Notes: generated from the letters alone by a model not told the origin. A stretch of 64,000 nucleotides of DNA from DATFQE01 sp963738205 (GCA_963738205.1 CAVTVQ010000007.1:1240001-1304000); one strand, 5' to 3'; numbered from the stretch's first letter, positions 17,076 through 27,324 are shown. Translations and numbers: made by a program.

Positions 17076-20000
17076 ATGGCGCATCAACCGCAACTTCGCC
17101 GACTGGGTCGGGCTCGTGTCCTAATAGCGGCGGTATTGGCGGCACTGCCGCTGCTGGTCGTGCCGGCTGCGGCACAGCCGTCGAAGATCGACGGCGACAA
17201 GTTCGAGAAGTCACTCGCTGTCGAGCTCGATACCAGAGGATCCGCTGACTTCTACGTGGAGTTCGCGGAACGGGCCGACCTGTCGCCGGCGTCCGCGATC
17301 GCGGACTGGGATCAGCGGGGCGAGGCGGTAGTCGACGCGCTCAGGCGGACGGCGAACGCCAGCCAGAGCGACGTACGCAAGCAACTGTCTCTGTCGGGCG
17401 TGTCCTACCAGCCGTTCTGGGTGGCGAACACGATCCTGGTTCGGAACGGCAGCGACTCGCTCGCCAAGACCCTGGCCTCTTTCGACAACGTGACGCGGCT
17501 CCGCTCGCCGGACACGTACTCGCTGCCGAAACCCAGTCCGGGCACGGCCGAGAGAACGATCAATGCCGTGGAGTGGGGCATCGCCCGGATCCGGGCCGAC
17601 CAGGTGTGGTCGACCTTCGGCGTGCGCGGCGAGGGCATCACGGTGGCCAACATCGACACCGGCGTCGAGTACACCCACACGGCGCTCGTCGGCAAGTATC
17701 GCGGCAACACCGGCGGCGGCACGTTCAACCACAACTACAACTGGTTCGACCCGTCCAACGTGTGCGGCAATCCGTCGGTGGCGCCGTGCGACAACAATAA
17801 CCACGGCTCGCACACCATGGGCACGATGGTCGGCGACGACGGCGGCGCCAACCAGATCGGGGTCGCTCCCGGAGCCAGGTGGATCGCCGCCAAGGGCTGC
17901 GAGACCAACAACTGCTCAGACGCCGCGCTGCTGGCCTCCGGCCAGTGGATCGTGGCGCCGACCGACCTCAGCGGGAGCAATCCGCGGCCCGATCTGCGGC
18001 CCAACATCGTCAACAACTCCTGGGGTGGAGGCCACGACACCTGGTACCTGCAAACGGTGAACGCCTGGCGGGCGGCCGGGATCTTCCCGGCGTTCTCCAA
18101 CGGCAACTCGGGTCCGGCGTGCGGCAGCGCCGAATCGCCCGGCGAATACGCCGAGTCGTACTCCTCGGGCGCGTTCGACATCAACAACGTGATCGCGTCG
18201 TTTTCTGGTCGCGGCCCGTCATCCATAGGAGGGATGAAGCCGAATCTCGCCGCGCCCGGCGTGAACGTCCGGTCCTCGATCCCCGGCGGTGGCTACGCCG
18301 CGTTCAACGGCACGTCCATGGCCTCGCCGCACACCGCAGGCACGGTGGCGCTGATGTGGTCGGCGGCTCCGTCGTTGAACGGCGATCTGGCCCAGACGAC
18401 GGCGCTGCTGAACCAGACGGCGGTGGACACCAGCGACCTGACCTGCGGTGGCACCGCGGCCAACAACAACGTCTGGGGTGAGGGCAAGCTCGACGCCTTC
18501 GCAGCGGTGGAGCAGTCTCCGCGCGGCCCGGTCGGGACGCTCAACGGCACCGTCACCAACGCCAGTGGCGGCGCCCCGCTCGCCGGCGCCCAGGTGAACG
18601 TCACCGGCCCGGTCAACCGGTCCGCAAGCACCGGGGCCAGCGGCACCTTCCAGTTCACCCTGCCCGTCGGCTCGTACTCGATCACGGTGTCGGCGTTCGG
18701 CTTCGACAACAGCTCGGCGACCGTGACGATCACCGAGGGCCAGACGACGACGCAGAACTTCCCGCTGACACCCGCCCCGAGCGGCGCGCTCAGCGGCACG
18801 GTGTCCAGCACAGCCGGCGCCGTGGCAAACGCCACGGTGACGATCACCGGCACCCCCATACCGCCGGCGACCACCAACGCGAGTGGCCAGTACTCGATCG
18901 CGAGCATCCCGAACGGCACCTACATGGTGACCGTCACGGCCGGTGGTTGCTTCGGTGCGGTGACCCAGAGCGTCACGGTCAACGGCGATACGACGCAGAA
19001 CTTCACCTTGCCGCAGCGCGGTGACAACGGGTTCGGCTACACCTGCGTCATCGAGGGCGCCTCCTACGTACAGGGCGACACGCCGCTAGGACTGACCGGT
19101 GACGACGTGGCGACCAGCGTGCCGCTGCCGTTCCCGTTCTTCTTCTACGGGCAGACGTACAACACGGCGTTCGTCACGTCCAACGGCAACCTCAACTTCC
19201 TGGCCGCGAACACGACGTTCACCAACACGGCCATCCCGGCCACGGCGGCGCCGAACGCGGCGGTCTACCCGCTTTGGGACGACCTGAACGTGATATCCGG
19301 CACCGGCTCGATGTGGACCAGGACCACCGGCGACGCACCGAACCGGTCGTTCCTCATCGAGTGGCGCAACGTCAACTTCTTCAACACTTCACTACAGCTT
19401 GACGTCGAGGCTCAGCTGAACGAGGACGGCACAATCGTCACCCGGTACCGCAACATCGGTGCCGACCCGCGGGAGCAGGGCAACTCGGCGACCGTCGGCA
19501 TCGAGAACGCCGCCGGCACGATCGCGCTGCAGTACTCCTTCAACACCGCGGTGCTCTCGGACGCCCAGTCGATCAGGTTCCGGCCGCCTCCGACCGGACG
19601 CATCACCGGCACGGTCACCGACGCCAACGACGGCTTGGCGCTGGCCGGCGCCACAGTGCGGATGCGGAGCGGTTCGACGGTGGTCGGCACGACAACCACC
19701 GACGCTAACGGCCGGTACGACCTGCGGCAGCTGCTCGGCACGTACTCCGTCGAGATCAGCAAGACCAACTATGTGACCGACACCGTCAGCGTCACGCTGA
19801 GCAGCGACGGGCAGGTGGTGACGCATGACGCCGCGCTGGCCACGGCACGGGCCGAGGTTTCGCCCAGCTCGCTCTCGTTCCTGGCCAACGCCGGACAACT
19901 TCGAACCGCGCACGTGGTGCTGAGCAACACTTCCACCAGCGGGGTGACGCTCAACTACACGGCCGACGACGACCAGAGCTGGATGTTTGTCGTGCCGGGC

Positions 20001-20636
20001 TCTGGCGCGATCAACCCCGGCGCGTCGCAGTCGCTCACCGTGCGTGCCGACCCCGCCGGCCTGGCCCCCGGTGTGTACAACGGCATGGTCAGGGTCACCT
20101 CGAACGCCGGCCGCCGGCCGGTGATCGACATCCCGGTAACGCTCGTCGTTCCGGCCTATCGGCAGGGCGTCAACGCCGGCGGCACGGCGTTCACGGATGG
20201 CGCCGGTGACCCGTGGGCGGCCGACCGGGCGTACTCGGCCGGTAGCTACGGCTACACCAGCGCCGGCTCGACCAACAGCGTCAAGAAGAACATCGCCGGC
20301 ACCGACGACGATGCCCTGTACCAGGACCAGCGCGAGCGGACGAGCGGTTACCGCTTCGACAACCTCCCGGCCGGCACGTACGTGGTCGACCTCGACTTCG
20401 CCGAACTCCGCGCCGGGCTGGATCCCGGCAAGCGGGTGTTCGACGTGTCGATCAACGGCACCGTGGTCCTGCCTAACCACGACATCGCGGCCGCCGTCGG
20501 CACGTTGACGGCGGACCACCGGGTGTTCCAGGTGGCAGTCACCGCGGGTGGCTCCATCGTGGTCGGCCTCAGCGGGCACTCGCCGCTGCCACCGGCGATC
20601 AACGCCGTCAGGGTGACCCACCGCCCCGACCTGTAA
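17076..20636 (+). CDS. Secreted S8 subtilisin-like protease with carboxypeptidase-regulatory-like repeats and malectin-like C-terminus
   Basis: 1186 aa with a signal peptide (residues about 1-33). The subtilase catalytic triad is complete: D194 in VANIDTGVEYTH, H243 in NNHGSHTMGT and S414 in NGTSMASPHTAGT, with the oxyanion segment SNGNSGPA. After the protease come repeated beta-sandwich carboxypeptidase-regulatory-like domains (LNGTVTNASGGAPLAGAQVN, a second near residue 566 and a third near 848), a middle beta domain, an Ig-like stretch and a malectin-like carbohydrate-binding end (VNAGGTAFTDGAGDPWAADR). This architecture resembles bacillopeptidase F-like proteins of mycelial actinomycetes. 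It is the only gene between the tRNA-Lys copies, suggesting acquisition by transfer. Confidence 0.93.
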   Translation: MAHQPQLRRLGRARVLIAAVLAALPLLVVPAAAQPSKIDGDKFEKSLAVELDTRGSADFYVEFAERADLSPASAIADWDQRGEAVVDALRRTANASQSDVRKQLSLSGVSYQPFWVANTILVRNGSDSLAKTLASFDNVTRLRSPDTYSLPKPSPGTAERTINAVEWGIARIRADQVWSTFGVRGEGITVANIDTGVEYTHTALVGKYRGNTGGGTFNHNYNWFDPSNVCGNPSVAPCDNNNHGSHTMGTMVGDDGGANQIGVAPGARWIAAKGCETNNCSDAALLASGQWIVAPTDLSGSNPRPDLRPNIVNNSWGGGHDTWYLQTVNAWRAAGIFPAFSNGNSGPACGSAESPGEYAESYSSGAFDINNVIASFSGRGPSSIGGMKPNLAAPGVNVRSSIPGGGYAAFNGTSMASPHTAGTVALMWSAAPSLNGDLAQTTALLNQTAVDTSDLTCGGTAANNNVWGEGKLDAFAAVEQSPRGPVGTLNGTVTNASGGAPLAGAQVNVTGPVNRSASTGASGTFQFTLPVGSYSITVSAFGFDNSSATVTITEGQTTTQNFPLTPAPSGALSGTVSSTAGAVANATVTITGTPIPPATTNASGQYSIASIPNGTYMVTVTAGGCFGAVTQSVTVNGDTTQNFTLPQRGDNGFGYTCVIEGASYVQGDTPLGLTGDDVATSVPLPFPFFFYGQTYNTAFVTSNGNLNFLAANTTFTNTAIPATAAPNAAVYPLWDDLNVISGTGSMWTRTTGDAPNRSFLIEWRNVNFFNTSLQLDVEAQLNEDGTIVTRYRNIGADPREQGNSATVGIENAAGTIALQYSFNTAVLSDAQSIRFRPPPTGRITGTVTDANDGLALAGATVRMRSGSTVVGTTTTDANGRYDLRQLLGTYSVEISKTNYVTDTVSVTLSSDGQVVTHDAALATARAEVSPSSLSFLANAGQLRTAHVVLSNTSTSGVTLNYTADDDQSWMFVVPGSGAINPGASQSLTVRADPAGLAPGVYNGMVRVTSNAGRRPVIDIPVTLVVPAYRQGVNAGGTAFTDGAGDPWAADRAYSAGSYGYTSAGSTNSVKKNIAGTDDDALYQDQRERTSGYRFDNLPAGTYVVDLDFAELRAGLDPGKRVFDVSINGTVVLPNHDIAAAVGTLTADHRVFQVAVTAGGSIVVGLSGHSPLPPAINAVRVTHRPDL

Positions 20637-20652
20637 CCAGGCTCTGACAGGT

Positions 20653-20682
20653 AGCCCCGGCAGGTGGACGCCTGCCGGGGCT
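20653..20682 (+). terminator. Hairpin terminator after the subtilase gene
   Basis: Perfect 12-bp stem (AGCCCCGGCAGG and its complement) with a six-base loop, 16 bp after the subtilase stop codon. Confidence 0.75.
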
Positions 20683-20791
20683 CGTCGTTCACGCTGCTGA
20701 GCTACACCGCCACGCCGCGTGGCTTGCGGCGGCCCCCTTCGGGGCCCGCCGTCTTGCAGCGAGATAGCGTCGAGTGCACGCGCTTCCCAGT

Positions 20792-20864
20792 TGGGCCGTG
20801 CTGGACTCGAACCAGCGACCTTGGGATTAAAAGTCCCCTGCTCTACCAGCTGAGCTAACGGCCC
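20792..20864 (-). tRNA. tRNA-Lys (anticodon TTT)
   Basis: 73-nt cloverleaf on the minus strand. The acceptor GGGCCGT pairs with its 3' strand and is followed by discriminator A. The D-arm contains AGCTCAGCTGGTAGAGC, the anticodon loop CTTTTAA gives TTT, and the T-arm contains GGTTCGAGTCC. CCA is not encoded. Its 3' half is duplicated at 16923. Confidence 0.97.
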
Positions 20865-20926
20865 TTTCGCGGCCAGTGTAGAGCCGTCGCGCCTTCGTAC
20901 CGCGTGCCCGGTGGGGCCGATCGCAC

Positions 20927-20959
20927 TCATGCCACTTCTATGCTATGTTTATGGCATGA
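20927..20959 (+). promoter_or_regulatory. Inverted repeat at the toxin-antitoxin start (probable autoregulatory operator)
   Basis: Perfect 8-bp inverted repeat TCATGCCA ... TGGCATGA with a 17-bp, AT-rich centre in an otherwise GC-rich region. The right arm covers the ATG of the antitoxin. Antitoxins commonly bind such sites to repress their own operon; that role here is inferred. Confidence 0.5.
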
Positions 20960-21192
20960 ATCGCGTGCGAATCAGCACCACCGTCGACGGGGAACTCCTT
21001 ACGCAGGCGCGCCGAGCTCGGTCCGGCGTCGCTGATTCGGCACTCATCGACGAGGCTCTAGCTGCGCTTCTGGCGCGGCAACGGGCAGCCGAGATCGATG
21101 CTGCCTATGCCGCCTACGACGCGAAGCCGCTCGACGGGGAAGACGAGTGGGGCGACCTCGCCTCGTTCCGCGCAGCAGCCGGCCGGTCGTGA
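20956..21192 (+). CDS. Antitoxin of a MazEF/PemIK-type module
   Basis: 78 aa. The N-terminus (MNRVRISTTVDGELLTQARR) has the ribbon-helix-helix-like pattern of small antitoxins, followed by a helix-rich tail ending in EDEWGDLASFRAAAGRS, which probably wraps the toxin. The stop overlaps the toxin start by 4 bp (GTGA), so translation is coupled. The start at 20956 fits the overlap with the operator repeat; longer in-frame starts upstream would include that operator. Antitoxin class is inferred mainly from the partner. Confidence 0.75.
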   Translation: MNRVRISTTVDGELLTQARRARSGVADSALIDEALAALLARQRAAEIDAAYAAYDAKPLDGEDEWGDLASFRAAAGRS

Positions 21193-21518
21193 CAGCACCT
21201 CCGGCACGGGGCGAAGTTTGGTGGTGCGAGCTTCCTGCAGTCGCACGACGGCCGGTAGTCGTGCTGTCGCGCGACGCGGCGATTCCGCGACTGCGGCGCA
21301 CCCTCATCGGACCGTGCACGACGACGATTCGCGGACTCCCCAGTGAGGTACTCCTCGACCCCTCCGAGGACCCCGTGCCACGCGTCTCTGCCGTCAACCT
21401 CGACTCGGTCGAGAGCGTGTCGATCGGAAGACTCGTCGAACGCGCCGGCCGGCTCAGCGATGAGCGCATGCGGCAGATCTGTGCGGCACTTGCGATTGCT
21501 GTGGCCTGCGACGGCTGA
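21189..21518 (+). CDS. MazF/PemK-family endoribonuclease toxin
   Basis: 109 aa with a GTG start overlapping the antitoxin stop. The family's opening motif ARGEVWWCELP is followed by RRPVVVLSRDAAI, PCTTTIRGLPSEV and the conserved SAVNLDSVESVSIGRLVERA segment. MazF toxins cut mRNA at specific short sequences when freed from the antitoxin. The length matches the family and the motif residues appear intact. It converges on the MMPL gene across a strong shared hairpin. Confidence 0.9.
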   Translation: MTAPPARGEVWWCELPAVARRPVVVLSRDAAIPRLRRTLIGPCTTTIRGLPSEVLLDPSEDPVPRVSAVNLDSVESVSIGRLVERAGRLSDERMRQICAALAIAVACDG

Positions 21519-21529
21519 CTCAGAACGCG

Positions 21530-21558
21530 GCGCGGCCCGCCGGGAAGGCGGGCCGCGC
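21530..21558. terminator. Bidirectional hairpin terminator
   Basis: Perfect 12-bp GC stem (GCGCGGCCCGCC and its complement, loop GGGAA) in the 62-bp gap between the convergent toxin and MMPL genes; it can serve both. Confidence 0.75.
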
Positions 21559-21580
21559 AGGTCGAGCGATGAACCGGGGA

Positions 21581-23844
21581 CTAGCGGGCGCGAGCCGGGA
21601 TCGCGGTGGGGACGTTGTCCGTCACCTCGGTCTCGTGCTTCAGCTCGGGCAGCCAGTTCAGCCACCGCGGCAGGTACCAGTTCCACTCGCCGAGCAGCTT
21701 CATCGATGCCGGAAGCAGAACGCCGCGGATGATCGTCGCGTCGATCAGGACGGCGGCCGCGAGGCCGATGCCCATCTCCTTCATGTCGATCAGCGGCAGC
21801 GTGGAGAAGACCAGGAAGACAAGCACCATCACGAGCGACGCGCTCGTCACGACGCCGGCCGTCTTCTTGATCCCGTGGTGAATCGCGTCGTCAGTCGAGA
21901 GGCCGCGGTCGTAGCCCTCCTTGATCCGGCTGAGGATGAACACGTGGTAGTCCATCGAGAGCCCGAACAGGATCACGAACAGGAACATCGGCAGCCACGG
22001 GGTGATGCCGCCGTTCGAGTGGAAGTCGAGCAGGCCCTCGCCCCAGCCCCACTGGAAGGTGACGACGAGCACGCCGTAGGCGGCTCCCACCGACAGCAGG
22101 TTGAGGATGACCGACTTGGCCGCGATCGCGATCGAGCGGAACGACACCAGCATCAGCAGGAACGCGAACAGGAGCACGAAGCCGAAGACCAGCGGAGCCG
22201 TGGTCGTCATCTGCTCGCTCCAGTCCGTGTCGGCCGCGGTCGTGCCGCCGACCGCGTAGTCGACCCCGTCGATCTGGCCGACGGTGTTCGGGACGAAGTC
22301 GGTCCGGAGCGTCTCGAGCGCAGCCTTGGACTTCTCGTCCGTGCCTTTGCCGCCGAGCGGGATCTCGATCTTGACGACCGTGTTATCACGGCTCGCCTCG
22401 ATGTCGACCGGGCCGCCCATCTCCTTGCTGGCCAGGGCCTTCGACTTCAGCGAGTTGACTGCGTCCTGAACGGCGGGAGCGCGGACGTCGTCGGCCTTGA
22501 CCGCCACGACGGCGGGCTCGTTGCCGCCGGGGAACGTGTTGTCGAGCTCGCGGAGCGGCTCGATCTCGGCGATCGAGATGTCGTCGACGCCCGTCTGGGC
22601 GGTGTTCAGCTGGAAGGCGGGGATCGTCAGAGCAACGAGGATGGCCGCAGCTGCTGCGAACGCCAGCACCGGCCGCTTGAGGACGCGGTCGAGCAGCGCT
22701 CCCCAGACCCGGCCTTCGCCGTTCTTGCTCTTGAACCGGTGCAGGAACGGGATGCGTCCCTTCTCGACCTTGTCGCCGAGCCGGCCGAGCAGTGCGGGTA
22801 GAACCGTCAGCGAGCCGATCATCGCGACGAACACGACGATGATCGTGGCGACCGAGAAGGACATGAACGTCTTGTCGCCGGAGAGGAACATGCCGGCCAT
22901 CGCGACCATCACCGTGATGCCCGAGATCAGCACGCCGCGACCGGATGTCGCGGCAGCGGCCTCGAGCGCGGCACTTTCGCTTCGCCCGTTCGAGCGTTCC
23001 TCACGCTCTCGCTTTACGTAGAAGAGCGAGTAGTCCACGCCGACGGCCAGGCCGATCAGCAGGATGACCTCACCGACGCTCTCGTCCATCGGGACGATGG
23101 AGCTCGGGAACGCGATCAGGCCCATCGTGGCCATGACCGCGCTGAGCGCGAGCAAGAGCGGGATCAGAGCGGCCGTTAGCGACCCGAACACGAGCAGCAG
23201 GATCACCAGCGTGAGCGGGATCGAGATCAGGCCCGCCTTCGCCAGCATGCTGTTGAACGCCGCGTCGGTGGCCTTCGTCGTGGTGACGCTCCCCATCTCG
23301 TCGACGTAGAAGTCGGGATGGCGCTTCTGCGCCTTGTCGACTGCCGCGTCGATCTTGTCGATGTAGAGCGAGGCCTCCTCGAAGGTGCCCTTGGGCTGGA
23401 AGGTGACCATGACGCCGTGCTCGTCATCGGAGATCTGATCGTTGTGCGCCGCGTCGAGCGGCGACTGGATCTTCGCGACCTCCGGGAACGAGTCGACGGT
23501 CTTCGTGACGTCCTTGATGACCGCCACGAAGGCCGGGCTCGTCGGCCTTCAGCTTCGTCGACTGGATGAGGACGATCTCGCCTTGCTCGTCCTTGACTGG
23601 CGGGGAAGCCGGCTTCGACGATCTTGTCGGCCGTCTTGGCCTGGCCGACGTTGGTGTCGCTGTCCTCGAGGTACGTGGTTCCGATCGCGGTGCCGAGAAC
23701 GACGGCCACGATCACGAAAGCGAGCCACCCGAAGGTTGCGGTCTTCCAGTGGCCCGCGCTCCATCGGCCCATGCGGGCGGCGATATTCGTTGAGCGCTTG
23801 AGGGGTGACAATTTGGGGCTCCTTGTGTCTGAGTGGTTGGTCAC
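21581..23844 (-). CDS. MMPL/RND-family membrane transporter, frameshifted near its N-terminus
   Basis: Restored length about 754 aa. The N-terminal part from ATG 23844 holds the first membrane helix (FGWLAFVIVAVVLGTAIG); after two breaks the main frame carries two sets of membrane helices with MMPL signatures (VGEVILLIGLAVGVDYSLFY, and LFGLSMDYHVFILSRIKEGY in the second half) and two large extracytoplasmic loops. Removing one base near 23597 and one C near 23535 joins the frames (GFPAVKDEQGEIVL, then ADEPAFVAVIKDV). The family exports lipids or drugs using the proton gradient. A GGGTAGCC palindrome-like site lies about 67 bp upstream of the start. Confidence 0.85.
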
Positions 23845-23910
23845 CGTGCAACTCGCAGGCTGGCAGCGAACGGCCTCGGCGGTAATGGGGCCATCCAGCG
23901 TCTTGCGGTT

Positions 23911-23927
23911 CGGGTAGCCACACCCCC
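23911..23927. promoter_or_regulatory. GGGTA-CC motif upstream of the MMPL gene
   Basis: CGGGTAGCCACACCCCC, one of six related palindromic-looking sites in the window (see 27416, 35017, 36751, 43438, 57345). Located 67-83 bp upstream of the MMPL start. Function unknown; an operator or promoter element is possible. Confidence 0.35.
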
Positions 23928-23938
23928 GGAAACGAGTC

Positions 23939-23960
23939 GGGGCCCGCGATTGCGGGCCCC
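23939..23960 (-). terminator. Hairpin terminator after the ABC permease gene
   Basis: Perfect 9-bp stem GGGGCCCGC / GCGGGCCCC with a GATT loop, 33 bp beyond the stop of the permease (minus strand). Confidence 0.7.
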
Positions 23961-23992
23961 GATCGTGGTGCGTGTGTGTGTTCGGTTTGCCG

Positions 23993-26557
23993 CTATTCGT
24001 ACTGCAGCGCCTCGAGCACGTTCAGGCGGGATGCCCGGCGGGCGGGCAGGATCGCGGCCAGCATTCCGGCGGCGATCGCTACGACCACGAAGGCCGTGAG
24101 CGCGCCGTACGGGAGCGCGAAGACGATCCCGTAGCCGGACAGCGCCTTCGTCGCCAGCGCGGCGAGGAAGATGCCGACGCCGATTCCGAGCGCCGCGCCG
24201 ATCAGCGCGGTCACGATGCTCTCGTGCCGGATCATCCGGCGCACCTGCCGGCGGGTCATGCCGATCGCCCGGAGCATCCCGAGCTCGCGCGTCCGCTCGA
24301 AGACCGAGAGGACGAGCGTGTTCACGACGCCGAGCAGGCTGACGATGACGGACAGGCCCAGCAGCGCGTAGAGCAGGTTGAGCGTCATCTCCATGTCGCC
24401 CAGCTGGGCGGCCTTGAACTCGTCACGCGTCTGCACCTCTGCGGTGGGGAACGCGGCTGACTGCCTGCTCCAGGTCGGCGGTCGCCTCGTCGTTCGGCTC
24501 GCCGGTCGACGTTCAGGAGCGTGAACGTGTTGCCGTGGTCGGCGAACGCACTGTCGAACGCGGCCGTCGAGACGGACACCTCGCCGAACGGCGATCCGCC
24601 CTTTGGCTCGTCGAAGACGCCCTCCACATGAAGCCGGAGCACCTTGCCCGTGGGCGTCTTCACGGTCACGGGCGACCCGATCGCGAGCGAGTGGTCGTCC
24701 GCGTAGGGCTTCGTGACGAAGGCGCCGTCGCTTGCCCAGCTGCGCCGGAACGCTCTCCGAGCCGGCCGACCACTTCATGTTCACGACCTTCGTGAGGTTC
24801 GCGTCGACACCGCTGACGTTGACGGTCTTGCCGCCGACCTTGGCCTCGGCGTCCCGAATCTCCGAGACGACCTCGACGCCGGGCGCCTTCGCCACGGCCG
24901 GGGCCGACTTGTTCGAGAGGGCCGTGTCGGTGCCGCCGGACACGTTGTAGTCGGCGACGAACAGCTCGTCGACGGCACTCGTGAACGAGGCTGCGGAGGC
25001 CCTGGCCGAGGACTGCGACGAACGTGATCAGCGAGATGCCGATCATGATCGCGGCCGCCGTCGAGGCGGTCCGCGTCGGGTTCCGCATCGCGTTCTGGCG
25101 GGCGAGCTTGCCCGCGCTGCCGCCGATGACGCGCACCGGGCGCGCCGAGGATCGACGCGAGCGGGCGGACGATGCGCGGAGCGACCATCGCAACGCCCAC
25201 GAACAGCAGCAGGACGCCGCCTGCCAGCGAGATGAGCCGAACCTTCGTGTCGAGGCCGTTGGCGAACGAGCCGTAGGAGAACAGCGCGACTGCGAACGCC
25301 GTGACCACCAACGACACGGGAACCGCGAAGCGGGCGAACCGCGACGCGGGCAGCGACCGAACCCTCGCGAACCGCGGCGATCGGAGCTACGCGGGTGGCG
25401 CGAATGGCGGGCCGGAGGCTTGCCAGCAGCGCGATCAGTGTGCCGACCGTGATGCTCGACGAGCACCGTGCGAGGCGCGAGGACGAGGCCTTCGTCGGGC
25501 AGGTCGATGCCCGTCGCCGCCAGGAGCGCGTACAGCCCCTTGGCGATCCCGAGCCCTGCGAACAGGCCGACGATCGACGCGATGAAGCCGACGACGACCG
25601 ACTCGAGCACGACCGAGCCCAGCACCTGCTTGCGCGAGGCGCCGAGCGTTCGCAGCGTCGCCAGCTCGCGCATCCGCTGCGCGACCGTGATCGCGAGCGT
25701 GTTGGCGATCACGAAGCTGCCGACGAAGAGCGCAATGCCGCCGAACGCCAGCAGGATCATGCGGAAGATGCTCATGCCGTCCTTGCTGTCCTTGCTGTCC
25801 GAGGCCGCCTGGGCGGTCGCGGTCTGGACTTCCGTCGTCTCCGAGAGCAGCGGCCTGATCTGGCTCGCGAGCTCGGCCTCGGAGACGCCGGGCTTGGCGC
25901 CCACGCGGATCAGGTCGAGCTTGCCCTGCTTGTCGAACAGGCGCGCCGCGGTGGGCATGTCGAAGATCGCGATCGTCGTGCGCGAGCGAATCGATCTCGC
26001 CGAAGCGAACCGTGCCGGTGATCTCGTACGTGCGAACGGGACCGTCGGCGAACGCGCCGATCGTGTCGCCGACCGCGAAGTGCTCCTTGTCGGCGGTCGA
26101 CTTGTCGATGGCGATCTGACCTTCGCCCTTGGGCCACTCGCCGGAAGCCAGCTTGAGCGGGCTGAGGCTCGTGTCGCCCGAGGCGTCGAAGCCGGCGCCG
26201 TTGCCGGTGTCCGCCTTGCCGATCGGCTTGCCCTTCTGGTCGACGAGGGTCGTGGCGTCTTCAACCTCGCCCTTCGCGACACGAACCCCGGGCAGTTCCT
26301 GCACCTTGGCGAGCACGTCGTCCGGAGAACGGCGGCTTCTCCTTGTCGCCTTCGTCGGTCTTGACGGCGTGCTTCGAGCTGATGACGGCGTCGGTGTTCT
26401 CGTAGGACTGTTCGAAGACGCCGTCGATCGTCTTGCCGAGCGTGTCGGTCAGGACGAAGCTGCCGCTGATCATCGCGACGCCGAGAACGATCGCGAAGGC
26501 GGTCAGGGCCGCGCGGAGCTTGCGGCCGAGGAGGCCTTTGAGAGCGACGCCGATCAC
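23993..26557 (-). CDS. MacB/FtsX-family ABC transporter permease, multiply frameshifted
   Basis: One permease of about 850 aa is spread over several frames. The N-terminus (GTG 26557, VIGVALKGLLGRKLRAALTA) and the C-terminus (ERTRELGMLRAIGMTRRQV through LPARRASRLNVLEALQYE) are typical FtsX-like sequence, with an extracytoplasmic domain between helix 1 and the first FtsX block (MRELATLRTLGASRKQVLGS). Nine breaks near 26323, 25983, 25457, 25359, 25138, 24992, 24730, 24502 and 24458 each need removal of one base. The start overlaps the ATPase stop (GTGA). With the ATPase it forms a transporter for lipids, peptides or drugs. Confidence 0.85.
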
Positions 26558-27324
26558 TGTCCTCCGACCTCCTCGAGCGTCTCCAGGATCTCGTGCGCCG
26601 TCGAGGGGCCGAGCTCCCTGACGATCACGCCGTCGGCGAGGAAGAGGATGCGGTCGGCGATCGCGGCCGCATTGGCGTCGTGCGTGACCATCACGGTCGT
26701 CTGGCCGTAACCGGTGACCGAGTCGCGCAGGAGCGCGAGGATCTCGGAGCTCGTCCGCGAGTCGAGGTTGCCGGTCGGCTCGTCGGCGAACATCACCGTC
26801 GGCCTGGACACCAGCGCTCTGGCGATCGCCACGCGCTGCTGCTGGCCGCCGGACATCTCTGACGGCCGGTGCGAGAGCCGGTCGGTGAGGCCCACCTTGT
26901 CGACCAGCTCGTCGACCCACTCGCGGTCGGGCTTCACGCCGGCGATCGACAGCGGCAGCAGGATGTTGTCCTTCGCCGTGAGCATGGGCAGCAGGTTGAA
27001 GAACTGGAAGACGAACCCGATGTGCTCACGGCGGAGCTTCGTGAGCTGTGCGTCCTTGAGCGAGCCGATCTCGGTGCCGGCGACATAGACCTGGCCGGAC
27101 GTCGGCTGGTCGAGACCGGCCAGGATGTGCATCAACGTGGACTTGCCCGACCCGGACGGGCCCATCACGGCCGTGAGCTGGCCGGTGGCCACCTCGACCG
27201 AGACGCCGCGGAGCGCGTCCACGGCAGTGTCGCCGGCGCCGTAGCGACGCGTGAGGTCGCGTGCGGTGACGACGGTTGCGACGGGAGCTGATTTCGGCTC
27301 CGCCTGAAGGACGACTGTCGGCAT
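26554..27324 (-). CDS. ABC transporter ATP-binding protein (MacB/LolD type)
   Basis: 256-aa ATPase. Walker A is GPSGSGKST, the Q-loop lies in GFVFQFFNLLP, the signature is MSGGQQQRVAIARAL, Walker B is PTVMFADEPTGNLD and the H-loop is VMVTHD. The sequence is of the MacB/LolD/FtsE subfamily, which partners FtsX-like permeases. It is the first gene of a two-gene operon with the permease at 23993-26557 (4-bp overlap). It powers transport or extraction at the cytoplasmic membrane. The gene has no frameshift, unlike its partner. Confidence 0.95.
   Translation of the reverse strand: MPTVVLQAEPKSAPVATVVTARDLTRRYGAGDTAVDALRGVSVEVATGQLTAVMGPSGSGKSTLMHILAGLDQPTSGQVYVAGTEIGSLKDAQLTKLRREHIGFVFQFFNLLPMLTAKDNILLPLSIAGVKPDREWVDELVDKVGLTDRLSHRPSEMSGGQQQRVAIARALVSRPTVMFADEPTGNLDSRTSSEILALLRDSVTGYGQTTVMVTHDANAAAIADRILFLADGVIVRELGPSTAHEILETLEEVGGQ

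Noticed and set aside
15182..17248. Long plus-strand frame opposite the cyclase-STAND gene
   Set aside because: It reads through the tRNA remnant and has low-complexity Arg/Glu composition; the minus-strand gene has complete domain motifs.
23993..26557. Programmed frameshifting in the permease
   Set aside because: Nine breaks in one gene with no slippery site plus stem-loop pattern, and the same +1 bias elsewhere, fit sequencing error far better.
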